Assembly: GCF_004664715.2 (NCBI RefSeq)
Contig: NC_051075.1
Span: 89,069,709 to 89,133,708, forward strand
DNA length: 64,000 nt
Direction of reading: 5' to 3'
Source of the DNA: Peromyscus leucopus
Lineage: Eukaryota; Chordata; Mammalia; Rodentia; Cricetidae
The stretch's first letter is position 1. Every line of letters starts with the position of its first letter. Positions 54,628 to 64,000 of this stretch are shown in pieces. The translations under genes were made by a program, and so were the position numbers. A model generated the notes under the pieces. The model made no database searches and had not been told where the DNA came from. It saw only the letters and a list, made by a program, of their open reading frames with translations.

Positions 54628-54765
54628 CCAAGCATAACAACACATGCTTGTAATCCTGGGACTTAGGAGGTAGAGCTAGGATGATCAGTTTAAGGCCACC
54701 TTCAGCCATGTAGGGAGTTCAAGGCCAAGCTAGGCAATGTGAGATCCTTCTAAAACACACCAAGG
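54628..54765 (+). mobile_element. B4-type SINE
   Basis: agcataacaacacatgcttg taatcctgggacttaggagg ... caaggccaagctaggcaatg tgagatcc. Confidence 0.75.
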
Positions 54766-55429
54766 CTAACCAAATCAAACCCCTTACTGCATCCTGCCTA
54801 CTCTGGTCTAAAGGGAGCAAAGGTACTCATTCAAGGTGCTGTTGTTGACTAAGGAAGAGATGGGCATGTGAGTGGTTTATAAACACAATATAAAGTCAAT
54901 TCTGTGGCTGGAAGGAGAGACACAGCCAAAGGCTTGGAAACACTCTCTTCCCTTGGAGAAGACAGGTTAAGGAAGCAAAAAAGTGCGGTCAGTATCTGGT
55001 CTTCCTTCAGTTCCTAGAGGAGGCCAGACTCTTCCTAAATTCAGTGCCTATGTACAAGACACCTTGCCCTGGAACATTCTGCCCCCACTCCTTGTACAGC
55101 TCACTCCCTCTTGACCTCTGTTCTTTCACAGAGGTCTTAACCACGTTCTCTCTGACCTCAGCCTCTTCTGACCTGTGTACGTTTCTTTCAGAGCACCTGG
55201 AATATGTGTTCAACCTGTGTACTAAAGAGATGCTGACATTCACAGCAGCAGACAGAAGAACTACACACTGTTCAGAGTCAAGTTGTAGCTGGGACACTTC
55301 CCACAGCCTACCTCCACTGACTGCTACAACAGCCCTGTCAGGAAGGACGTCCTACAACAAATCTGAGACCATCTGAGACCAGCTTTAATAGCTGGAGAGG
55401 TTACTTCTTTTCTCCAACCTTGTCCTCCC

Positions 55430-55577
55430 CACCCCTTCCCTCCTTCTTCCCTCCCTCTTTCCTTTCTTTCTGTCCCAGAACTCTCTGTAGACCAGACTGG
55501 CCTTGAACTCACAGAGATCTGTCTGCTTCTGCTTCCTGAGTTCTGGATTAAAGGCGTGCGCCACCACTGCCTAGCCA
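55430..55577 (-). mobile_element. B1 SINE with pyrimidine-rich lead, antisense
   Basis: cccttccctccttcttccct tract then ccagaactctctgtagacca gactggccttgaactcacag ... taaaggcgtgcgccaccact gcctagcc. Confidence 0.93.
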
Positions 55578-56762
55578 AGTTCTAGTTTTCTTAACTAGAG
55601 TTTCACGTTCTCCAAAAGCCTTTCTCACTTGGGTTTCTAGAAGCTGAATGGCTCTGAGACTAATTTCAGAGTAACAAAACACTTTCAGGGGCTAAGATGC
55701 TCATAATGGAATTTAATCTGTGTCACTGTGCATATCACCTGAGGCTTTCCCTCTGATCTGAGACATTCAGAGTGCCTGGTAGACACCTGCACTCTACAAC
55801 CCAAGTTATCAGAAAGGCACAGGTCAAGGTTAGATGAGAAGCTAGAGCACACTACACTCCAGGACCAGGGAGTATTCACTCTGCATAGTCATTACTAAGA
55901 TGAAAACACACTTTCTCAACAGTCTGTCTAGATCCTTCCCAGGTTCTAAGTAGACATGTCTAGAGAAACAACGTTTAAGAAAGGAGTTATGAATGAAGGG
56001 ACAATGAACCTAGAGGGACCCCCTGAAGTCATCTCATCTAACCATCAGATGAAGAGGATCCTGGGTAAAGAAGGGGGTGACTATTGGCACAGACAGCGAG
56101 AGAACTAAGACCCAGGACCTTTCTGCTTCCTGCTTTTCCTACCCTAACAAGCCTCCTCTGCTGGCCACCAGCTTTCCTTCCTTCAAGCTTTGTTGTGAGA
56201 CGATTTCTGTGGTTGGGGAAGGAAAGCGCCTATCCTCTCAACACAGTCGGGGAAGCTTACCTGTGTTGTAGGGACGGCCATGCTCAGGGCTCCCAGGGCA
56301 TCTAACTCCACAGAATTTATCTGAGCTTCTGCAAACGACTGTCTAGACTGGGAAAAGGAACCTCTCCTCTTCCCACCTTACCATCTGTGTTTTTCCTCAC
56401 ATGTCAGAACCTGTGGCTGAATAACAGTGCAGCTTACTGCTTCGACACGAGTATCATAAGATAGCAGACACACGATTATTAGTACTGTGCTCCACACTAG
56501 TAGTTCAAGAACTTTCAGAATAGAGAATACTAACCCTTCGTGTTCATAAACAACGAATGAAGGCAAGGGGTAGAACAAACAAAGGAGAGAAAGAATTTAT
56601 CCAAGAGCAGAGGTTAGTGCTGAGTAATTTCATAAGTGCAGGTCACAATTCTGCGATCTAAAACATGATTTCAAGACTGTCAAATAGTAGTATCTCTAGG
56701 CTTGCTTATGGCTAAATTAAAGAAATGAAATTCAATGATTCTTCTAAAAAGTCTTCTGTAGT

Positions 56763-56930
56763 AGCCAGGTGTTGGTGGCACACACCTTTAATCCCAGCAC
56801 TCGAGAGGCAGAGACAGGCGGATCTCTGTGAGTTCAAGGCCAGCATAGACTACAGAGGGAGATCCAGGACAGGCACCAAACTACACAGAGAAACCCTGTC
56901 TTGAAAAACAAAAACAACAAAAAAGTTTTT
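56763..56930 (+). mobile_element. B1 SINE
   Basis: agccaggtgttggtggcaca cacctttaatcccagcactc ... gacaggcaccaaactacaca gagaaaccctgtcttg. Confidence 0.96.
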
Positions 56931-57067
56931 TGTAGTCATCCCAAAGTACTTACTAGTTAGTGCCCACTGCCAAATAGATTAAGCCCAAAGTCCTTAGCTT
57001 GACATTCAAAAATACAATCTCTTCTATTCCTAAATTAGCCCTCAGTCCAAGATTCTGCCTTCTACCT

Positions 57068-57428
57068 TGTCTTAGTTAAGGTTTCTATTGCTGTGAAGAG
57101 ACATCATGACCACAGCATCTCTTATAAAGGAAAGCATTTAATTGGGGCTGGCTTACAGTTTCAGAGGTTCAGTTCTTTATCATCATGGTGGCAGGCAAGC
57201 AGATGTGCTGGAGAGGTAACTTCGAGTTCTACATCCCATCAGCCAGCAGGCAGCAGGAAGAGAGGCACTGGGCTGGGCTTGAGCACTGGAAACTTCAAAG
57301 TCCACCCCTAGTAACACACTTCCTCCAACAAGGCCACACCTACTCCAATGAGGCCACAAATCCCCATCCTTTCAAAGAGTGCCACTCCCTATGAGCCTAT
57401 GGGGACCATTTTCATTCAAACCACCACA
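57068..57428 (+). mobile_element. Rodent interspersed repeat, longer copy
   Basis: cttagttaaggtttctattg ctgtgaagagacatcatgac ... aaagcatttaattggggctg gcttacag ... cttcctccaacaaggccaca cc ... gtgccactccctatgagcct. About 360 bases; same family and strand as 29106-29365. Family name uncertain. Confidence 0.85.
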
Positions 57429-57870
57429 CACCTCCACACTACAGCTCTCTCCTTATAGTGCCCTGAGCCATCTCAACCCATAATTGAAAGAAAAAAAAAA
57501 GTCTGTCTATGTCTATGCAAATATGTGTCTTCAAGGCTCAACACAGCTGCTGTGTCTTCCTAAAGACCATCCATACCTCTAAATCCTTCTTCCTGGCTGC
57601 AATCAAACACCCCAAAGCACTCTGACAGAGACACTTTCTGACACTCACCCAGCTATCAGCTCATTTCAGAAGACTGTGGCAAGATAGACATTATACAGTC
57701 AGAGCTGCAGATGCTCCCCGATGTAACCATAACTTTCCTTAGCAAGGCCTCAAAAAACTGAAGGGATTCCTAATCATTTGGGATTTTACAGATGAAGTAG
57801 CTAGTTAACATTAAACCAATGCCACAAAAATCCAAATTTTGAATTCCACAGTCAAGGAAGGCTGAGTTTG

Positions 57871-57872
<2 letters not shown>

Positions 57873-57922
<50 letters not shown>
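57873..57922. repeat. (GT)n microsatellite, about 24 units
   Basis: Uninterrupted GT repeat on plus. Confidence 0.97.
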
Positions 57923-57924
<2 letters not shown>

Positions 57925-58147
57925 CTTTATTATGACCTTGAGGGGACTTCTCTGAGACCCCAGCGGTTGGGTACTCTTTGCACATGCTCCTACACTCAGG
58001 CACAGCTGTTATCAGACCACTTACTGTACTGGCCTTGATGCTTCTGGCCCTTTCTCCAGTAGATTCCTATTGCCTTGACCTCATCATCTGTGTGGCTGGA
58101 GAACACACGGGTGACATATAAGCATAAATGCTTAGACACTGAATAGC

Positions 58148-58292
58148 TCCGGTGCCAGCTGTGGTGGTGAGCCTGTGATGCCAACACTCTGGAGGTGGAA
58201 GCAGTATGATAATGCTGAATTCAAGGTCTGCCTAGGCTACACAGTAAGTTCAAGGCCAGCTTGGGCTATATGCTGAGACCCTGCTTTAAGAA
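58148..58292 (+). mobile_element. B4-type SINE
   Basis: gtgccagctgtggtggtgag cctgtgatgccaacactctg ... ggctacacagtaagttcaag gccagcttgggctatatgct. Confidence 0.85.
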
Positions 58293-58300
58293 AAAGCAAA

Positions 58301-58530
58301 CAGCCGGGGGGGGGGGGGGGGGGTAGGGGGGGGGGGGTGGTGGTGGTGGTGGCGGCGGCGGCGGCGGCGGCGGCAGCGGACGCCTTTAATTCCAGCACTC
58401 AGGAGGCAGAGCCAGGCGGATCTCTGTGAGTTCGAGGCCAGCCTGGGCTACCAAGTGAGCTCCAGGAAAGGCGCAAAACTACGCAGAGAAACCCTGTCTC
58501 GAAAAAACCAAAAAAAAAAAAAAAAAAAAA
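58301..58530 (+). mobile_element. Young B1 whose head has expanded into G/GGT/GGC repeats
   Basis: After gccg comes a G run (58304-58323), taggggggggggg, six GGT units and about eight GGC units (to 58372), then agcggacgcctttaattcca and a normal cricetid B1 body (gctaccaagtgagctccagg aaaggcgcaaaac). The expected head is ccgggcgttggtggcgcacg. A duplication aaaaagcaaaca ends at 58300 and again near 58537. Confidence 0.95.
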
Positions 58531-59439
58531 GCAAACAAAAAGAATAACTCCCTGATTATTTTAATTTTTGGTACATATATAGTTCTTCTTTATCATATAA
58601 TTTCATTTAATCCACAAATAACCTTATAGAAATAAATATTCCCATTTAAAAGAGAAAAAAAGAACCCAACACCAAAGTATTTTATTTTACACTACAAAGC
58701 TAACAAATCACAAAATGATGCAAAGAAATTCCCATTAATGACCAGTTCTGTGCCCCTCTCCCCACAAAAGGTTTTAACTGACATTGGCTATTACTCACAG
58801 CACCACAAAACAAGACTGAATTCTGGGCTTAAAGAAGGAGAGGAGCCTGGTCCAAGTCCTTTGGAATCCTAGGTAATGCTGTCAGCCATTAACAGATCAT
58901 CATTCTGTGTTTTCCACCAAGTTCCTAATGCCCACCACTGCCCCAACCTCTCTGCCTTAGTGTTACTCTAGACTGATCACCACCACCCAGAAACAGCTGG
59001 ATGTGCCCCAAGTTACCCTGCTTCCCCTTCCCTGTGGCATCTGCCCTAACACTGCAGTCCAATGCCAGTCTCCACTTCTAGCACACCCAATGTTAATGAG
59101 GATGAAAGGTCTGTTGACCTCTGCGCCTGTTAAAACTAGTATTTATAACAGAGTTCTGAAATACTCAGTTCTTCAGAACAGCCGAGGGAAAAACAAAAAC
59201 CAGAGCTAGCCCTAAATCCCTTCCTGTATCATGCGTGGGCTAGGTCTTGAAACCCATGAGCCAAGTGAGCTAACCATACCCCTGCCTGTGTGAAGCATAT
59301 GGCTCCTGCCATTGCCAAATTCTCAGTTCACTTTCCAAAAGGCTTCAGGTAGACAGTGTTAGAGCAAAAAGAACTGTTACTCACACAATGTAACTGTCTA
59401 GAGGTCATTTTGGCCTGGCAAATATTGGTATTAGAATAT

Positions 59440-59583
59440 TACATTTATTTATTCTCTATGTACCACGTGAGTGCATGGAAGTTAAAGAAAGCTGAGTCAT
59501 CACGTGGGTGCCAAGGATTGAACCTGGGTCCTCTGCAAGAGCAGCAAATGCTCTTGACCACTGGATCATCTCTCCAGCCAGCC
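59440..59583 (-). mobile_element. B2-type SINE, antisense
   Basis: catcacgtgggtgccaagga ttgaacctgggtcctctgca agagcagcaaatgctcttga ccactggatcatctctccag. Confidence 0.93.
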
Positions 59584-59734
59584 CCTGAAGTTAGCATTTC
59601 AGTCCAGATTTGATCATGAAGTTTCAGGTCCTTCACTCTTGTTACATTAGATCACACAGCTGAGGGGGCCCAACTGGCCTGACTACAGGATTGCCACAGT
59701 TTAATACTCCTGGGAAAGCATCTAACCAGGCTGC

Positions 59735-59840
59735 AATTCTGAAGGTGAGGCGAAGGGCAAGTCCTAGCTAGGCTATGAAGATAGTTCAAGGCCAGTCCAA
59801 GTGGCCAAATAAGACACTGTCTCAAACCTTAAAAATAAAG
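59735..59840 (+). mobile_element. B4-type SINE fragment
   Basis: tagctaggctatgaagatag ttcaaggccagtccaagtgg ... aagacactgtctcaaacc. Confidence 0.55.
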
Positions 59841-60049
59841 TATAATTAAATATGCATTTACTAGTCTAAATGACTCTATACTTGGTGTAACTTAAGTCAG
59901 AGAACAAGAAGTAATTCATTTTTTAAAATGTGTGAATTGCTATTAGGAGAGTAGCCCCAACTGTGAAGCACCTGACTGCCCTTGGGAATACTTCTGCTAC
60001 TTACAAAGGATCCAGCCCTCAGGGTAAACCAGGAGTGTTATTATAGCAT

Positions 60050-60215
60050 TCCACGGCTTACAAAGTCCTTTGTCCCATCATTTCACCTGAGCTCAGAAAC
60101 AATACTGAGCCAAGCACATTTTCCAGATGAGAAAACAGGTTTGGGACTTGACCCGAGTCACAAAACCCAGTAAGTGACAGGATAGCCCCTATCTCAACTC
60201 TAAATCCTTCAAGTC
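60050..60215 (-). mobile_element. MIR, antisense
   Basis: aaagtcctttgtcccatcat ttcacctgagctcagaaaca ... cattttccagatgagaaaac aggtttgggacttgacccga gtcac ... ccagtaagtgacaggatagc. Clear reversed MIR order. Confidence 0.75.
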
Positions 60216-60282
60216 TTTCCCCTGCTCTTCTATCTACTCCCCTGCCTTCCTGTGCTTAGAAACAGGAAGTTCACCTATTTAC

Positions 60283-60318
60283 TCCCCCCCCCGCGCCCCC
60301 CCCCCCCCCCCCCCCCGT
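60283..60318. repeat. Poly-C run with a CGCG interruption
   Basis: About 33 C residues on plus broken by gcg; G-quadruplex-capable on minus. Confidence 0.95.
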
Positions 60319-60431
60319 GAAACAACAACAGGAAGAAACTGAGCATGGGATGGTGATCAGAGCTTCCTCTACATATTTGTTTGTGGATCACTTGCTAATC
60401 AGATAACCGGGAGATCAACTTGGCTCTATAG

Positions 60432-60478
<47 letters not shown>

Positions 60479-60660
60479 TTCAATAGGAAGCTCCTGGGCT
60501 GGTAATGTAGCCCATTGGTAGCAGAGGGCTTGGCTAACTAGCACGCAAGAAGCCCTGGGTCTGATCCCTAGCACTGCCTGAAACTGCATGGTGGCCACAT
60601 CCTGTATTCCCAGACCTGGAGAGGGACATGATACCCTTTCCCGCAATCCTGGGATGGAGA
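60432..60660 (+). mobile_element. (CA)n microsatellite and ID-type SINE
   Basis: About 22 CA units (60433-60476); then ctgggctggtaatgtagccc attggtagcagagggcttgg ... aagaagccctgggtctgatc cctagcac. Confidence 0.88.
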
Positions 60661-61454
60661 AATGTTTTTAATGAGTTTAAAAAAAATCAGGTATAAAGTT
60701 GTGATAATAGCCTCAGAGTTATAACTCAAACAAACACCTAGAACAGAAGACTATCAGTTGGTGTCAACAATAACTACCTTCTCTTGCTCCCATTTCTTCC
60801 ACACTGATGTGTACTAGCCATTCACTCATTGGTCAGTTCATTTGACAAATGTATATTAAGTACAGGTTATGCACCCACAATACACCTTCCCTCTGCAAAA
60901 CTGATTGGTCAGGGAATGTAGCTATGGCTTCATGTGTCAACAGACAGCAAACAAGGAAAAAGATAACTAGTTACAAAGTTTGGTAAATGCTACCAAAGGA
61001 ACACAGAATGCTGACACAGAATAGCAAGAGACATCTAGTTTAATAGACATAACAACAGTAACTAACAGTTAATGTGAGTTGGGAACATTAGGGTAGTCAG
61101 GGGGGAAAAAAAAAACCTCTCTGAAAAAAATGGCATTCCCTCCTAGAAGAGAAACACAAGGAGCACCATGGGATGCTGGAGAGAAGGGCTTTTTCGATAA
61201 AAGGAAAAATGTATCTAAGACCCCAAGTGATAATCAAAATCCAAAAAGGTGGCCAGTGGCACTGGGTATAAACAAAGGGAAGACATGAACAAAGCTTATT
61301 TTATTTTATCTGGTGAGGAAGCTCCCTCAGATTTCTACCTGGAGTTCAGGTGTCACATGTGGCTCTGGTTAAGAACTGCATGCACTCTTTGCCAGGCAGG
61401 CCAACAGGAACCTCAGACATAATCATGGAACTCTCTGGTTTTATTGTTTGTTTT

Positions 61455-61595
61455 TGTTCCTTTGGATATAATACCTCCCTCTTCAGTCCAGACTGGTCTG
61501 GAACTCATTCTGTAGCCCCAGGCTGGCCTTGAACTTGTGACAATTCTCCAGCCTCAGCCTCCTCAGTACTGGGAGATGTTTGACTTGGCATACTC
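61455..61595 (-). mobile_element. B1/B4-type SINE, antisense
   Basis: gtccagactggtctggaact cattctgtagccccaggctg gccttgaacttgtgac ... tcagcctcctcagtactggg. Confidence 0.85.
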
Positions 61596-61889
61596 GTGTC
61601 TACTCTGCATTTTCCCCCATCTAAGCAAGGACAGAATCACCTGCAAAGAAAGACTGTACCTTGTGTGATGGAAAAGCCCCACAAACGAACAGTAGTATCA
61701 GGACAACATATCATGAATGTAATAAATCAATACAATTAATGTAATTAATGAATATCATAAATATAGTTATTGAATGAAGAAAAAAAGAAAGGCAGAGTAA
61801 GTGACTCTAAGTTTAGTGTTCTCACTTTAAAAAGAAGGAAGGAAGACACCGCCATGGTCGGATGTAAAGATGAGAGGGACTAAAGAATA

Positions 61890-62020
61890 AACAAAGCCAG
61901 GTGTGGTGCAAACCTGTGATCCTGACACTCCAGAAACTGAGGCAGGAGGATTGTTCTAAGCTTGAGCCCAGTCTGAGATACATAGTAATACTCTGTCTTA
62001 AGAAACAAACAACAAGAACA
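61890..62020 (+). mobile_element. B4-type SINE
   Basis: aagccaggtgtggtgcaaac ctgtgatcctgacactccag aaactgaggcagg ... atactctgtcttaagaaac. Confidence 0.85.
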
Positions 62021-62504
62021 AGAAGAAGAAATATAAATAATGGTATTTGGTTAAACAACTAAAATTCTCCTGGGCTTCTTTACATAAGATGCTCAAAACA
62101 CACTGATTCATCACTGTTTACAGATAAATGAAATTTTAAATTATTCACTGTACATATACATTAGCTTTTCAAGTCTACCCTCAGATGATTTTTTTTTTCC
62201 TCATTGGACAGAGAAATGACAGTGTTCAGTCCACTAAATCACCTCCCTTTCACTGGATGACAAGAAAAACACAGGGTACCTCTCTGTCCACCCCTTTATT
62301 CCAGCAATTATCTGACAGCGCCTGATGTGTCGCGGCTCATCAGCATAAGTGCCTGACAGACTGGCGGGGTGGCCGGCTCTCAGCTCAGATCACCTCCACT
62401 CTGAAGCAGGAGCTCAATCAGCCCCTTTGTTCCGCTCTCCTAGCTTTCTCAAAATGCCTGGCTTCGTCCTTCGAAAATGTCCCAGAGCAACAACAGCAGT
62501 TCAC

Positions 62505-62690
62505 ATTAGCATGCTCCCTAAGTGGCAGCTGCTGTTCTGAGCACATTATGTATGTTAACTTACTGAATTTTCAGGGTAACTCTAAACCAAGGTACTATTT
62601 ATTAAAAAGCCCATTGTAAAGACACGGGAGCCAAGAGGCAGGCAGCATCCAGAGTCACGAAGCTCAGAGATAACTTGCTGGTTTCCCCAG
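62505..62690 (-). mobile_element. MIR-like element, antisense
   Basis: gagcacattatgtatgttaa cttactgaattttcagggta actctaaaccaaggtactat ttatt ... catccagagtcacgaagctc ag. Confidence 0.7.
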
Positions 62691-62699
62691 CATCTACAT

Positions 62700-62830
62700 T
62701 TTTTTGTTTGTTGTGGTGTGCATGGGGGGGGGGATGTGTCTGTTCCCTCCCTTCACCATGTGGGTCTTAGGGATGAAACTCTGGCTGTCAGGCTTGAAAG
62801 CAGACTCCCTCAAGCCTGTTTCCCCCACCA
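62700..62830 (-). mobile_element. B3-type SINE, antisense
   Basis: ttgtggtgtgcatggggggg ... caccatgtgggtcttaggga tgaaactctggctgtcaggc ttg. Confidence 0.75.
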
Positions 62831-62964
62831 ATTAAGTTAAATCTTACAACACTTTATGTAAATTACTGTTACCAGAGAGGCTAGGAACACATACCTGAAC
62901 TCACTTTGAACTCGGGCTCACCTTTTTTACTATCTGGATACCTTATGTAAGAAACTAAAACTCT

Positions 62965-63080
62965 GACCAGGCAGTGGTGGCACACGCCTTTAATCCCAGC
63001 ATTTGGGAGGCAAAGGCAGGCAGATCTCTGTGAGTTTGAGGACAGCCAAGACTATACAGAGAATCTGTCTAAAAAAAAAG
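62965..63080 (+). mobile_element. B1 SINE, short
   Basis: gaccaggcagtggtggcaca cgcctttaatcccagcattt gggaggcaaaggcagg ... agccaagactatacagagaa. Confidence 0.95.
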
Positions 63081-63094
63081 AGACCAAATTCTCT

Positions 63095-63245
63095 GTGACT
63101 TAGTTTCCTTTCTCTACACAACAAAGGTGCTAAGAGATACATCCATGAGTAACTGTGCAGATGAAATGAGTTACACCTGGAAAGAACACGGAACATGGTC
63201 TCTGCATGGAAGGCCCGAGTATCAGCTGTTATTAACACCACTACT
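63095..63245 (+). mobile_element. MIR
   Basis: ctctgtgacttagtttcctt tctctaca ... gatgaaatgagttacacctg gaaagaacacggaacatggt ... atcagctgttattaacacca follows the MIR core and tail order. Confidence 0.65.
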
Positions 63246-64000
63246 GCCTTCCTCCGGGAATTCAGCCAAAGACTGCAGTTAACATAGCCAGCATTTCTTC
63301 TCTTCCGGCATCTGTCATTCCTGCTGTTTGATTTACACAGGCCAACAATGGACCTTTCGCACCACAAGAGGAATGCACCTGAGTCCCCTGCCACACTGTC
63401 TAGACCTAACCATGTCTTCCTTCTATTTCAGCTATCTGCAGAGCACCACTGGAAGAGAACAGGACTGCTTGTGTCTACAGAAGCAGGTCCAAAGCCATGG
63501 CAGTCCAAAGACTAATGACAAAGTTTGTAAGATAATAACAAAAGGGAGAGAGACAGAGCATATTCCTCCCATTTTAACTTAAAAAAAATCAAATTGTTTG
63601 AAGTTTTGTTTGTAGATCAAATTTTGCACTTATTTAAGCATCAGACATGATCTGCAAAACGTTTATGACTTGAAACACAGTCTGTTTAAGTAACTGATTT
63701 GTTGATACTTAAAGTTTGTCTTACTTTTTAATAAGTTTCTGTGAACCAAAATAGCACTTAAAATAGACAAAATTAATGTATTTCATAACATGTGGGAATA
63801 TGCTTTAATTACTTCCACACAAAGATCATGTTTGAAAGACTTCCCATGAGACACTGGACACTCCATATTTGCATAACTGGGGCCAAGTTGTACATCCCTG
63901 AGTCCAAGGCAGAGCAGCTTACCCTCTGTAGCTAACCAGCTGGGCTCAGCAGGTAACACCAGTTAAAAACCTATAATCCAGAAAAACTTATTCTAACCAC

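Larger units (their letters stand above)
47961..64000. other. Upstream region of the candidate promoter
   Basis: No coding exon found on either strand. Stretches where I see nothing nameable: 47975-48680, 48770-49585, 50425-51185, 52155-52625, 52880-53960, 54770-55425, 55580-56760, 57430-57870, 58550-59435, 60220-60280, 60665-61450, 61600-61885, 62025-62500 and 63250-64000. A GC-richer patch at 62310-62420 may be a conserved element but I cannot test it. Confidence 0.5.

Noticed and set aside
18604..64000. Search for the canonical MKPDR first exon of ATOSA
   Set aside because: I could not find a minus-strand ATG encoding MKPDR with a donor in the right phase; it may lie upstream of the window or be missed by eye.

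Overview
This window is rodent nuclear DNA, most likely from a cricetid (hamster, deer mouse or vole group). The evidence is a dense load of rodent-specific SINEs (B1, B2, B3, B4 and ID types), a cricetid-type B1 subfamily whose right half reads gctaccaagtgagctcc...ggcgcaaag, a rodent L1 3' end, an ERV2-like LTR element and many long dinucleotide tracts. My best guess within the family is Peromyscus or a near relative, from recall of that B1 subfamily rather than from a search.

The only protein-coding gene I can support is ATOSA (formerly FAM214A/KIAA1370), on the minus strand, so it reads from right to left. Ten consecutive coding exons lie between 929 and 18604. All have proper splice sites, matching phases and an intact frame: 18420-18604, 16848-17050, 16462-16587, 13367-15191 (a giant 1.8-kb exon), 11849-11962, 9421-9500, 8351-8459, 7368-7526, 3104-3172 and 929-1125. 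The terminal exon (about 50 codons by comparison with the human protein) lies beyond the left edge. A candidate first coding exon at 47687-47723, inside a small CpG-rich patch with a CCAAT box, supplies an ATG and exactly the phase needed to splice 29 kb down to 18604. It would encode an N-terminus different from the human canonical MKPDR start, which I did not find in the window.

Layout: 1-18604 is the 3' two thirds of ATOSA. 18605-47686 is its large first intron in this model; it is crowded with SINEs and contains an LTR-retrotransposon block (30190-33900), an L1 3' end (34185-34830), a MaLR LTR (35070-35365) and several long purine or dinucleotide tracts. 47687-47960 is the proposed promoter and first exon. 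47961-64000 is upstream sequence, either intergenic or further 5' intron if another promoter exists, again filled with SINEs, old MIRs and simple repeats. I see no second gene, no functional RNA gene and no CRISPR or prokaryotic feature.

The points most worth a second look are the alternative first exon and promoter, a GC-AG intron after the exon at 7368-7526, a B1 inserted about 20 bases from the splice acceptor of the exon at 9421-9500, a duplicated 27-residue motif in the giant exon, and a B1 whose GC-rich head has expanded into polyG/GGT/GGC repeats.
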